DNA of 16,748 bases from Bacillota bacterium. Its GTDB lineage: Bacteria; Bacillota; Clostridia; Peptostreptococcales; Anaerovoracaceae. A model generated the notes under the pieces. That model searched no databases, was not told the origin of the DNA, and saw nothing but the letters and a program-made list of their open reading frames with translations. Every line of letters begins with the position of its first letter. The stretch's first letter is position 1. The stretch spans positions 1 to 16,748 of the forward strand of contig JAGATO010000008.1 of NCBI GenBank assembly GCA_017621195.1, written 5' to 3'. Position numbers and translations under genes: made by a program. Below are positions 1-7,281 of the stretch, one piece after another.

Positions 1-393
1 CGAACGGAAACCTCGCTGATCCAGACCATCGGGCGGGCGGCGCGAAACGCCGACGGCCGGGTCATCATGTATGCCGACGTAATCAGCGACGCCATGCGGG
101 CTGCCATCGACGAGACGGCCCGACGCCGGGAAATTCAGCAGCGATACAACGACGAACACGGTATCACGCCGCAGACCATCAAAAAATCCATCCGCGCCGT
201 CATCGAAGCCACCAGGGTGGCCGAGGACGAAGGCACCTACGAGGGAAAGAGCCCGTCGGAGCTGACGAAGAAGGAACTGATGGAGTACGTGAAGAAGCTG
301 GAAAAGGAAATGAAAGAAGCGGCCAAGGATCTGCAGTTCGAACGGGCAGCACAGCTGCGCGACCTGGTATTCGAATACAGAGCCCGCTTATAG
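1..393 (+). CDS. uvrB: UvrABC excinuclease subunit B, C-terminal part (5' truncated by window edge)
   Basis: UvrB is the damage-verifying helicase-like subunit of the cytoplasmic nucleotide excision repair complex; it is loaded on DNA by UvrA and recruits UvrC. The window opens inside the gene, in frame from base 1. The first visible residues, ETSLIQTIGRAARN, are helicase motif VI of UvrB, followed by the family block YADVISDAMRAAIDET and then RRREIQQRYNDEHGITP. The last ~40 residues (KELMEYVKKLEKEM to LQFERAAQLRD) form the UVR motif, the coiled hairpin that contacts UvrC. About 130 of the roughly 660 residues usual for the family are present. The stop at 391-393 is only 9 bases before the uvrA start, so the two are an operon. 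The ATG inside the visible part (67) is internal and is not a start. Identification is secure from motif VI and the UVR domain together. Confidence 0.97.
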   Translation, partial: RTETSLIQTIGRAARNADGRVIMYADVISDAMRAAIDETARRREIQQRYNDEHGITPQTIKKSIRAVIEATRVAEDEGTYEGKSPSELTKKELMEYVKKLEKEMKEAAKDLQFERAAQLRDLVFEYRARL

Positions 394-402
394 GTGAGAT
401 AG

Positions 403-3279
403 ATGCAGAATTTAACGAAAGATATTGTAATTAAGGGGGCCAGGGAACACAACCTGAAGAACATCGACGTGGTGATTCCCCGGGATAAAATGGTGGTTCT
501 CACCGGGCTTTCCGGTTCGGGAAAGTCCTCACTGGCCTTCGATACCATCTATGCAGAGGGACAGCGGCGCTACATGGAGAGCCTGTCCTCCTACGCAAGA
601 CAGTTTTTGGGCCAGATGGACAAGCCGGACGTGGAACACATTGAAGGGCTGTCTCCGGCCATTTCCATCGACCAGAAGACCACCAGCAAAAATCCCCGTT
701 CCACCGTGGGTACGGTGACGGAGATCCACGATTACCTGCGATTGATGTACGCCCGTATCGGCGTTCCGCACTGCCCCGTCTGCGGTCGGGAGATTTCCAG
801 TCAGAGCGTGGATCAGATCGTCAATCACCTGATGGATCAGGGAGAAGGCGCCCGACTGACCATCATGGGCCCGGTGGTTCGCCAGAGAAAGGGCGAACAC
901 GAAAAGATCCTGGAGAGAATCCGGAAGGAAGGGTTCACCCGCGTTCGGGTGGACGGTGAAATCCGCGACTTGAACGAAGAAGAGATCAAGCTGGAAAAGA
1001 CATTCAAACACACCATCGAAGTGGTGGTGGATCGAATCATCGTGAAACCGGGCGTGGAAAGCCGTCTGTCGGAAGCTGTGGAGTTAGCCACGGAGCAGGG
1101 AGAAGGGCTGATCGTGGTCACCGTGCAGAAGAAGGATGCGGAGGGAAATGCCCAGAAGCCGGAGGATGTGATCTTCAGCACGAAACTGGGCTGCCCCGAT
1201 CACGGCGTCAGCATCACCGAACTGGAACCCCGCATGTTCTCCTTCAACAACCCCTACGGAGCCTGCCCGGAATGCAACGGCCTGGGATTTATCCAGAAGC
1301 TGGATCCCAATCTGATCATCGAAAATCAGGAGATTTCCATCCTGGACGGCGCTCTGTCCAACATCTTCGCTTCCATGATCGACTACGCCAGCTTTTATCG
1401 TCAGATGATCGAAGCCCTGGCCCGGGATCACGGCGTGGATCTCCATACGCCCTACAAGGATCTGCCGGAGACCTTCAAGCAGGAGCTGCTGTACGGTACC
1501 GGCGACCGGAAGCTGGTCTACGAATACGTCAGCCGCAGCGGCGGACGATCCGCCCGGAACCATCCCTTCGAAGGAGTGATCCGGAACCTGGAACGCCGCT
1601 ACGAAGAGACCACCTCCGATTATTTCAAAGACAAGATCACAAAATACATGAGCTATACGCCGTGTCACGCTTGCGGCGGAAAGCGCCTGCGGCCCGAGAT
1701 TCTGGCAGTCACCGTGGGAGGAAAGAACATCGCGGAATTCTCCGATATGTCCATTCATCAGGCGCTGCAGTTCATCGACGGTCTGAAGCTGTCCAAGCGG
1801 GATGAGACCATTGCCCGGCCCATCCTGAAGGAGATCCGATCGCGCCTCACCTTCCTTGTGGACGTGGGACTGGATTACCTGACGCTGTCCCGTTCGGCGG
1901 GAACGCTGTCCGGCGGCGAATCCCAGCGGATTCGCCTTGCCACCCAGATCGGCTCCAGCCTGGTGGGCGTGTTGTACATTCTGGACGAGCCCAGCATCGG
2001 CCTTCACCAGAAGGACAACGAGAAGCTGCTGGCAACGCTGCGGAACCTGACCGACATCGGGAATACTCTGATCGTGGTGGAGCACGACGAGGATACCATG
2101 TACGCCGCGGATTACATCGTGGACATCGGCCCGGGAGCCGGAGTTCATGGCGGTGAAATGGTCTGCGCCGGAACCATCGAAGATATCAAGAACTGCCCCA
2201 GGTCCATCACCGGACAGTATCTCAGCGGCGCCAGATCCATTCCCATCCCAGCGGTACGGCGGCCGGGAAACGGCTTGTCCATCACGGTGCGGGGAGCTGC
2301 GGAGAACAACTTGCAGAACGTGGACGTGGAATTTCCTCTGGGGAAATTCATCTGCGTCACCGGCGTGTCCGGCTCCGGAAAGAGCAGCTTAGTCAACCAG
2401 ATCCTCTACAAGGGGCTGGCGGAGAAGATCCATCGGGCTCACGAGCACCCCGGAAAGCATTCTGCCATCGAGGGCATCGAGAACGTGGACAAGGTGATCG
2501 ACATCGACCAGTCGCCCATCGGGCGGACGCCCCGGTCCAATCCGGCTACCTATACCGGCGTCTTTACTCAGATCCGCGATCTGTTCGCTCAGTTGCCGGA
2601 GGCAAAGCTGCGAGGCTACGGAAAGGGACGGTTCAGCTTCAACGTGAAGGGCGGACGGTGTGAAGCCTGCTCCGGCGACGGTATCATTAAGATCGAAATG
2701 CACTTCCTGTCCGACGTGTACGTTCCCTGCGAGGTCTGCGGCGGAAAGCGCTACAACCGTGAAACTCTGGAAGTAAAATATAAAGGAAAGAGCATCTTCG
2801 ACGTTCTGGATATGAACGTGTCCGAAGCGCTGGAGTTCTTCTCCAATATTCCGGCTATCACCCGTCAGCTGGAAACGCTGGAGGAAGTGGGACTGGGCTA
2901 CATTAAATTGGGCCAGCCCTCTACCCAGCTGTCCGGCGGTGAAGCCCAGCGCATCAAGCTGGCTTCGGAGCTGTCGCGGCGCAGCACGGGAAAGACCATC
3001 TACATTCTGGACGAGCCTACCACGGGCCTTCACTTCGCCGATGTGGACCGGTTGATTTCCGTCTTGAATCAGCTGGTGGACGCCGGAAATACAGTGGTGG
3101 TCATCGAGCACAATCTGGACGTGATCAAGACGGCCGACTGGATCATCGACCTGGGCCCCGACGGTGGAAACCGCGGCGGCCAGATTGTTGCCGTAGGAAC
3201 TCCGGAAGAGGTTGCGCAGGTGGAAGGTTCCTACACGGGGCAGTTCCTGAAGCGGATTTTTGATAAAATCGTAAAATAA
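403..3279 (+). CDS. uvrA: UvrABC excinuclease subunit A, ATPase
   Basis: UvrA is the damage-sensing ABC-type ATPase dimer that scans DNA and loads UvrB. The protein is 958 residues, the usual full length. It has the tandem UvrA layout. The first half has Walker A GLSGSGKS (35-42) and signature LSGGESQR (502-509). The second half has Walker A GVSGSGKS (654-661) and signature LSGGEAQR (843-850). Each half has a Walker B followed by DEPxxGLH. The second zinc module is classical (C753-x2-C756-x19-C776-x2-C779). The first has C264-x2-H267-x20-C288-x2-C291, with His where E. coli UvrA has Cys. CPVC (124-127) and CHAC near residue 420 are further Cys pairs. The start follows an AGGTGA Shine-Dalgarno site (392-397) that overlaps the uvrB stop, indicating coupled translation. 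A terminator follows at 3292. Confidence 0.99.
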   Translation: MQNLTKDIVIKGAREHNLKNIDVVIPRDKMVVLTGLSGSGKSSLAFDTIYAEGQRRYMESLSSYARQFLGQMDKPDVEHIEGLSPAISIDQKTTSKNPRSTVGTVTEIHDYLRLMYARIGVPHCPVCGREISSQSVDQIVNHLMDQGEGARLTIMGPVVRQRKGEHEKILERIRKEGFTRVRVDGEIRDLNEEEIKLEKTFKHTIEVVVDRIIVKPGVESRLSEAVELATEQGEGLIVVTVQKKDAEGNAQKPEDVIFSTKLGCPDHGVSITELEPRMFSFNNPYGACPECNGLGFIQKLDPNLIIENQEISILDGALSNIFASMIDYASFYRQMIEALARDHGVDLHTPYKDLPETFKQELLYGTGDRKLVYEYVSRSGGRSARNHPFEGVIRNLERRYEETTSDYFKDKITKYMSYTPCHACGGKRLRPEILAVTVGGKNIAEFSDMSIHQALQFIDGLKLSKRDETIARPILKEIRSRLTFLVDVGLDYLTLSRSAGTLSGGESQRIRLATQIGSSLVGVLYILDEPSIGLHQKDNEKLLATLRNLTDIGNTLIVVEHDEDTMYAADYIVDIGPGAGVHGGEMVCAGTIEDIKNCPRSITGQYLSGARSIPIPAVRRPGNGLSITVRGAAENNLQNVDVEFPLGKFICVTGVSGSGKSSLVNQILYKGLAEKIHRAHEHPGKHSAIEGIENVDKVIDIDQSPIGRTPRSNPATYTGVFTQIRDLFAQLPEAKLRGYGKGRFSFNVKGGRCEACSGDGIIKIEMHFLSDVYVPCEVCGGKRYNRETLEVKYKGKSIFDVLDMNVSEALEFFSNIPAITRQLETLEEVGLGYIKLGQPSTQLSGGEAQRIKLASELSRRSTGKTIYILDEPTTGLHFADVDRLISVLNQLVDAGNTVVVIEHNLDVIKTADWIIDLGPDGGNRGGQIVAVGTPEEVAQVEGSYTGQFLKRIFDKIVK

Positions 3280-3291
3280 TGACAAAACAAG

Positions 3292-3322
3292 GAAAGTGGA
3301 ACCAATATCCACTTTCTTTTTT
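3292..3322 (+). terminator. Intrinsic terminator of uvrBA
   Basis: Perfect 8-bp stem GAAAGTGG (3292-3299) / CCACTTTC (3309-3316) with a 9-base loop, followed directly by a run of six T. It lies 12 bases after the uvrA stop and just before the yitT promoter. Confidence 0.85.
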
Positions 3323-3332
3323 GCGAAAGAAA

Positions 3333-3341
3333 TGATATAAT
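3333..3341 (+). promoter_or_regulatory. Extended -10 promoter for the YitT-family gene
   Basis: TGATATAAT (3333-3341) is a perfect extended -10 (TGn followed by TATAAT). No good -35 lies 17 bases upstream, where the sequence is the T-tract of the uvrA terminator. An extended -10 can work without one. The predicted transcript start near 3348 leaves a purine-rich leader of about 120 bases before the gene at 3470. Confidence 0.6.
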
Positions 3342-3469
3342 ACAATTCGCGAAATAGAAGAAGGACAATTTGAAAAGCAGAGAGAAAGTTCAGCGCGAAA
3401 TTGTAAGAAGAAAGAACGAAATAGAAAAAGGAAAAAGAATAGAAAAGGAATAGAGAAGGGGGAATGTTT

Positions 3470-4441
3470 ATGAAGGGTATGGAATGGAAAATCAATGGAA
3501 AGAAGCTGGGAATGGACATCGCGTCGGATATCATCGGCAGCCTGCTGATGGGCGCCGGTATCTATATCTTCGCGGCCGGTTCGAACTTCGCCACAGGCGG
3601 CATATCAGGTATTGCGCTGATGCTGAACTATCTGTTCGGGATTCCTATGGGTGCATTTTCGCTGTTGATGAACGTGCCGCTGATCCTGATCAGTTACCGC
3701 ATTCTGGGAAGGACGTTTCTGCTGTATACGCTGCGGACGCTGATCATCCAGGCGCTGATCTTCGATAACATCTGCGTTATGTTTCCTGTATATGAGGGAG
3801 AACCGTTGCTGGCGGCACTGTACACCGGTGTTCTCATGGGTGCCGGTCTGGCGGTGATCTACATCCGGGATTCTTCCACGGGCGGTTCCGATCTGGTCAT
3901 CATGAGTATCCACAAGCTGAAGCCTCACATGTCTTTAGGCAGTATTTCGCTGATGATCGACGGATGCATTATCCTGTGTGGCATCTTCGTGTTCGGAAAC
4001 ATCGATGCCGTACTGTACGGTGTCATCGCTTCTACCTGCTGTACCATCGTCATGGATAAAATTGTAGCAGGTACCGGATCTGGAAAGATCGACATGGTGA
4101 TCTGCGACGACGGAATGAAGGTAGCTGAGGCCATCTCCAACGAGACGGAACGCGGTTCCACCATGATCAAGGCCATGGGACCCTATACGGGGAAGGACAG
4201 GGACGTCATCATCTGCGCCTGCTCCAAACGTGAAATTTTCAAGGTGCGCCACGCAGCCTATGCGGTGGATCCCGGTGCGCTGATCATGGTCCTGCGCTAT
4301 GACGAAACCTTCGGCTACGGTTTTTCGCGGCCGGAGCTAAAGGCGGCCCAGTTGATCGTGGATCAGAAGGAGGCCGAGACCCAGGAAGCGCTGGAACTGG
4401 CAAAAGCTATGCTGGAAGAGAAAAATTCCGAAGAAAAATAG
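3470..4441 (+). CDS. YitT/DUF2179-family integral membrane protein
   Basis: This is a 323-residue membrane protein of the YitT family, which is common in Bacillota and whose transported substrate, if any, is not established. The N-terminal two thirds hold about five or six hydrophobic segments. They include the family's glycine motifs ATGGISGIALM and, in the middle, STGGSDLV. The last ~110 residues form the soluble DUF2179 domain, recognisable from IDMVICDDGMKVAEAI, ERGSTMIKAMGPYTGKDRDV and HAAYAVDPGALIMV. I chose ATG 3470 over ATG 3464 because the AGGGGG Shine-Dalgarno site (3457-3462) is 7 bases from 3470 but only 1 base from 3464. The gene is flanked by terminators on both sides and has its own promoter, so it is probably monocistronic. 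The family call is secure; the cellular role is open. Confidence 0.92.
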   Translation: MKGMEWKINGKKLGMDIASDIIGSLLMGAGIYIFAAGSNFATGGISGIALMLNYLFGIPMGAFSLLMNVPLILISYRILGRTFLLYTLRTLIIQALIFDNICVMFPVYEGEPLLAALYTGVLMGAGLAVIYIRDSSTGGSDLVIMSIHKLKPHMSLGSISLMIDGCIILCGIFVFGNIDAVLYGVIASTCCTIVMDKIVAGTGSGKIDMVICDDGMKVAEAISNETERGSTMIKAMGPYTGKDRDVIICACSKREIFKVRHAAYAVDPGALIMVLRYDETFGYGFSRPELKAAQLIVDQKEAETQEALELAKAMLEEKNSEEK

Positions 4442-4453
4442 AAAATCCCTTAG

Positions 4454-4491
4454 AAAAAATATACCATTCTCTTAAAATGGTATATTTTTTT
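4454..4491 (+). terminator. Intrinsic terminator after the YitT-family gene
   Basis: 15-bp A/T-rich perfect inverted repeat: arm 4454-4468 (AAAAAATATACCATT) pairs with 4476-4490 (AATGGTATATTTTTT) around a 7-base loop, ending in T. Because the left arm begins with an A-tract it could also stop transcription on the other strand. Confidence 0.85.
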
Positions 4492-4532
4492 ATGGAAAAT
4501 GAATCAATCGAGAAAATTTTAAAGAAAGAGGG

Positions 4533-4561
4533 TTCCCTTTCCATGAAAATAGTGATACAAT
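4533..4561 (+). promoter_or_regulatory. Promoter of pncB (extended -10)
   Basis: TGATACAAT (4553-4561) is an extended -10 with TACAAT. A weak -35, TTCCCT (4533-4538), lies exactly 17 bases upstream. The predicted start near 4568 gives a leader of about 54 bases that contains the dyad at 4576-4598. Confidence 0.55.
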
Positions 4562-4575
4562 AGATGCAATATCTG

Positions 4576-4598
4576 TAGTGACTGCTGTCTTGACACTA
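4576..4598 (+). promoter_or_regulatory. Dyad in the pncB leader, possible NiaR-type operator
   Basis: TAGTGAC (4576-4582) and GACACTA (4592-4598) form an inverted repeat with 6 of 7 positions complementary. Partly overlapping it is a second dyad, TGTC-TT-GACA (4586-4595). It lies just downstream of the predicted transcription start, where a bound repressor would block pncB. In Bacillota, niacin uptake and salvage genes including pncB are commonly under the niacin-responsive repressor NiaR (YrxA), whose sites contain TGTC/GACA half sites. Assigning this site to NiaR is inference; no niaR gene is visible here. Confidence 0.4.
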
Positions 4599-4621
4599 AG
4601 AGAAAGGAAGCATTAAGAGAA

Positions 4622-6052
4622 ATGGAACAGAAGAATATGACCATGCTCACAGACTTTTACGAATTGACCATGGCCAACGGTTACTTTGAACAGGGGATGG
4701 AGCATGAGATCGCATATTTCGATGTATTCTTCCGCAAAGTTCCCGATGGTGGCGGCTTCGCCATTGCCGCAGGTCTGGAGCAGGTGATCGAATATCTGCA
4801 GAATCTGAAATTTTCCGACGAAGATATCGAATATCTCCGCAGCAAGAAGTGTTTCAGCGAACGCTTTCTGGAGTATTTGCGGAATTTTAAATTTGAGTGT
4901 GACGTCTGGGCGATTCCCGAAGGAACGCCGGTCTTCCCCAACGAGCCTCTGTTGACCGTTCGCGGTCCCGTGATTCAGGCCCAGTTCATCGAAACCATGG
5001 TCCTGCTGATCATCAACCACCAGAGCCTGATTGCCACCAAGTCCAACCGCATCGTCCGCGCTGCCGAAGACCGTGCCATCATGGAATTCGGATCTCGCCG
5101 GGCCCACGGTACGGCGGCTGCCATCATCGGCGCCAGAGCGGCCTACGTGGGCGGCTGCGTCGGTACCGCATGCACCATCACCGATGAAATCTACGGGATT
5201 CCCGCTCTGGGAACCATGGCCCACAGTTGGGTTCAGTCCTTCGACGACGAATACGAAGCCTTTGCCAAGTATGCGGAGCTTTACCCCGATAACTGCACGC
5301 TGCTGGTGGATACCTACAACGTGCTGAAGTCCGGTGTTCCCAATGCTATTCGCATCTTCGACGAGTACAAGCCCTCCAAGAAGGGAATCCGCATCGACAG
5401 CGGCGACATCACGTATCTGAGCAAGAAGGCCAGAAAGATGCTGGATGACGCCGGTCATCCGGACTGCAAGATCGTGGCTTCCAATTCCTTCGACGAATAC
5501 CTGATCCGAGATGTAATTCAGCAGGGCGCAAAGATCGACAGCTTCGGCGTAGGTGAGCGGCTGATCACCTCCAGAAGCACTCCGGTGTTTGGCGGCGTCT
5601 ACAAGATGGTTGCCATGGAACGCGACGGAAAGATCATTCCCAAGATCAAGATCAGCGAGAACGTGGAAAAGATCACCAACCCCGGCTTCAAGAAGGTATA
5701 CCGCCTGTACGACGACGAATCGCATCAGCCGTTTGCCGACCTGATCACGCTGGAACACGAATCGGCTCCCAGCGAAGACGGATACGAGATCTTCAGCCCC
5801 AGGGCCACATGGAAGCGGAAGAGACTGTACAACTATTACGCCAAGGAGCTGCAGGTGAAGATCTTCGAACACGGCAAGCTGGTCTACGACATCCCTTCCG
5901 TTCACGACGTAAGAAAGTACTGTCTGGAACATGTGGACAACCTGTGGGAAGAAATGAAGCGTTTTGAAAATCCTCACACCTACTATGTGGACCTGTCCAA
6001 GGAGCTGTACGAGCTGAAGATGAATCTGTTGGAACAGCGGGGAGAAAAATAA
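4622..6052 (+). CDS. pncB: Nicotinate phosphoribosyltransferase
   Basis: The enzyme makes nicotinate mononucleotide from nicotinate and PRPP with ATP hydrolysis, the entry step of the Preiss-Handler NAD salvage route in the cytoplasm. The protein is 476 residues, typical of the long Gram-positive type. It opens with MLTDFYELTMANGYF, the family N-terminus. It carries EFGSRRAHG, whose His162 is the position autophosphorylated in this family. It also has DTYNVLKSG (230-238), GIRIDSGD and FGVGERL, which form the phosphoribosyl pocket. The Shine-Dalgarno site AAAGGA (4603-4608) is 13 bases from the ATG, somewhat far. No better in-frame start is near, and the family motif begins at once, so the start is sound. 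The gene is monocistronic between its promoter and the terminator at 6057. The giant protein downstream has an adenylyltransferase domain of the type that uses this enzyme's product. Confidence 0.96.
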   Translation: MEQKNMTMLTDFYELTMANGYFEQGMEHEIAYFDVFFRKVPDGGGFAIAAGLEQVIEYLQNLKFSDEDIEYLRSKKCFSERFLEYLRNFKFECDVWAIPEGTPVFPNEPLLTVRGPVIQAQFIETMVLLIINHQSLIATKSNRIVRAAEDRAIMEFGSRRAHGTAAAIIGARAAYVGGCVGTACTITDEIYGIPALGTMAHSWVQSFDDEYEAFAKYAELYPDNCTLLVDTYNVLKSGVPNAIRIFDEYKPSKKGIRIDSGDITYLSKKARKMLDDAGHPDCKIVASNSFDEYLIRDVIQQGAKIDSFGVGERLITSRSTPVFGGVYKMVAMERDGKIIPKIKISENVEKITNPGFKKVYRLYDDESHQPFADLITLEHESAPSEDGYEIFSPRATWKRKRLYNYYAKELQVKIFEHGKLVYDIPSVHDVRKYCLEHVDNLWEEMKRFENPHTYYVDLSKELYELKMNLLEQRGEK

Positions 6053-6056
6053 AATC

Positions 6057-6120
6057 AAAAATCGCTGAGTCGTGTGACCGCGGCATTAAGCCGTCGGTTG
6101 CGGGGCTTCAGCGATTTTTT
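6057..6120 (+). terminator. Branched intrinsic terminator after pncB
   Basis: Outer stem AAAAATCGCTGA (6057-6068) pairs with TCAGCGATTTTT (6108-6119). The 39-base interior holds a smaller nested hairpin around ACCGCGGC / GCCGTCGGT. The outer right arm ends in a T-run. The stem begins 4 bases after the pncB stop. Confidence 0.8.
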
Positions 6121-6190
6121 AATGCGTTCGAAAGCGCGATGGCGCCCGCCGCGCCACAATTAAAGACGAAAGGCCGTTTTCCATGGAAAG

Positions 6191-6212
6191 GCCATTTCTC
6201 AGCCATTTCTCA
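6191..6212 (+). repeat. 11-bp perfect tandem duplication
   Basis: GCCATTTCTCA occurs twice head to tail (6191-6201 and 6202-6212), just upstream of the predicted hydrolase promoter. A related GGCCGTTTTCC / GGAAAGGCC imperfect inverted repeat lies immediately before it. It may be an activator or repressor site or simply a recent small duplication. Confidence 0.7.
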
Positions 6213-6223
6213 TAAGAAGAACT

Positions 6224-6252
6224 TTGCATTGAAGGCCCATTTGTAGTAGGAT
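6224..6252 (+). promoter_or_regulatory. Putative sigma-A-type promoter of the hydrolase-led gene set
   Basis: TTGCAT (6224-6229) and TAGGAT (6247-6252) are separated by 17 bases. The -10 keeps the strongest positions (TA...AT) and the -35 keeps TTG. The predicted leader is about 28 bases. No other promoter is apparent up to mutY, so this may drive 6287-15641. Confidence 0.45.
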
Positions 6253-6286
6253 AAGGGAGAAAGGAACAGCGAAGGAGGACACAGCC

Positions 6287-7225
6287 ATGAAAGAAACAGG
6301 TAAGTTTGCCAGCAGCAACGGCGTTAATACTATACAATACTACGTATACCATCCGGAGACGGAGCCTTCGGTCAAACCGCGGGCCATCCTTCAGATCAGC
6401 CACGGAATGTGCGAGTTTATCGAGCGCTATGAAAATTTCGCGGAATTTCTCAATCAGCAGGGAATCCTGGTCTGCGGCAACGACCATCTGGGGCACGGCG
6501 CCTCGGTGGATTCGCCGGAGGATTACGGCTTCTTTGCCGAAAAGGACGGATGGAAGTGCATGGTGAAAGATCTGCACCGGCTGACGTGGTTCATGAAGAA
6601 AAAATACCCGAAGACACCGTACTTTCTGCTGGGGCACAGCATGGGGTCGTTCCTGGCACGAGCCTATCTGAGTGCCTATCCCGACGAACTGGACGGCGTG
6701 CTGATCGTGGGAACCAGCGGTTCCAATCCTGTGATGCCCGCGGCTCTGCCCGTGACGAAATCCGCCATCGTGGTCAAGGGAAAACGGTATCGCAGCCAGG
6801 CCATCAACGACATCGCCTTCGGAACGTACAACGTGAAGTTCCGGCCCAGGCGCACGGAGCACGACTGGCTCACTCGGGACGAAGACACGGTGGATACCTT
6901 CGAAGCCGATCCGCGGTGTACCTTCATCTTTACGCTGCAGGGATTTCTCGACCTGTTTTCCACGCTGAAATTCATATCGGACAAACGCTGGCCGGGAACG
7001 GTGTCCAAGGAGCTTCCCATCCTGCTGCTGTCCGGACAGATGGATCCGGTGGGGCAGTACGGAAAGGGCGTTCAGGAGGTCTACGACCGGCTGAAGGCGG
7101 CCGGTATAAAGGATCTGGGAATCAAACTGTACGAGGGATGCCGCCACGAGATATTAAACGAAACCAATAAAGAAACCGTGTACCGGGACATCCTGGAGTG
7201 GATCAATCAACATATCGATCAGTAG
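6287..7225 (+). CDS. Alpha/beta hydrolase, monoacylglycerol lipase/lysophospholipase-like
   Basis: A predicted serine hydrolase of 312 residues, without a signal peptide, so cytoplasmic. It belongs to the family that includes monoacylglycerol lipase and lysophospholipase L2 (PldB). The oxyanion-side motif SHGMCEFIERYENFAEFL is the family's HGxxEHxxRY block. The nucleophile elbow is GHSMG with Ser118. The acid is Asp253 in SGQMDPVG and the base is His287 in YEGCRHEILNE. The triad is therefore complete and in the right order. The start has an excellent GAAGGAGG Shine-Dalgarno site 9 bases upstream. The stop is 56 bases before the giant gene, with a small hairpin between them and no T-run. The substrate is unknown: an acyl glycerol or lysophospholipid is suggested by family only, and a role tied to the downstream proteins is possible but unproved. 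Confidence 0.9.
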   Translation: MKETGKFASSNGVNTIQYYVYHPETEPSVKPRAILQISHGMCEFIERYENFAEFLNQQGILVCGNDHLGHGASVDSPEDYGFFAEKDGWKCMVKDLHRLTWFMKKKYPKTPYFLLGHSMGSFLARAYLSAYPDELDGVLIVGTSGSNPVMPAALPVTKSAIVVKGKRYRSQAINDIAFGTYNVKFRPRRTEHDWLTRDEDTVDTFEADPRCTFIFTLQGFLDLFSTLKFISDKRWPGTVSKELPILLLSGQMDPVGQYGKGVQEVYDRLKAAGIKDLGIKLYEGCRHEILNETNKETVYRDILEWINQHIDQ

Positions 7226-7231
7226 TCCACA

Positions 7232-7251
7232 CATCCGTCACAGAGCGGATG
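7232..7251 (+). other. Small hairpin in the hydrolase-giant gene gap
   Basis: CATCCG (7232-7237) and CGGATG (7246-7251) are perfect 6-bp arms around an 8-base loop. No T-run follows, so it is not a terminator. It lies between the hydrolase stop and the Shine-Dalgarno site at 7270-7273, where it could serve as an RNA processing or stability element, or be chance. Confidence 0.4.
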
Positions 7252-7281
7252 AGGAACAGGAGAACGAACGAGGATAGGGAA

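Noticed and set aside
4590..4618. TTGACA at 4590-4595 as a perfect -35 for pncB
   Set aside because: At 17 bases spacing the -10 would be TTAAGA (4613-4618), a poor match lying 3 bases before the start codon, leaving no room for a ribosome site. The hexamer is better explained as part of the leader dyad.
6121..6223. A small gene or RNA between pncB and the hydrolase
   Set aside because: No frame with a start and ribosome site is present, and the only structure seen is the tandem repeat and a weak inverted repeat.
7198..7281. Upstream ATG 7198 as the start of the giant protein
   Set aside because: It would overlap the hydrolase by 28 codons and has no Shine-Dalgarno site, and the added residues lack any domain. 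ATG 7282 has a GAGG site at proper distance.
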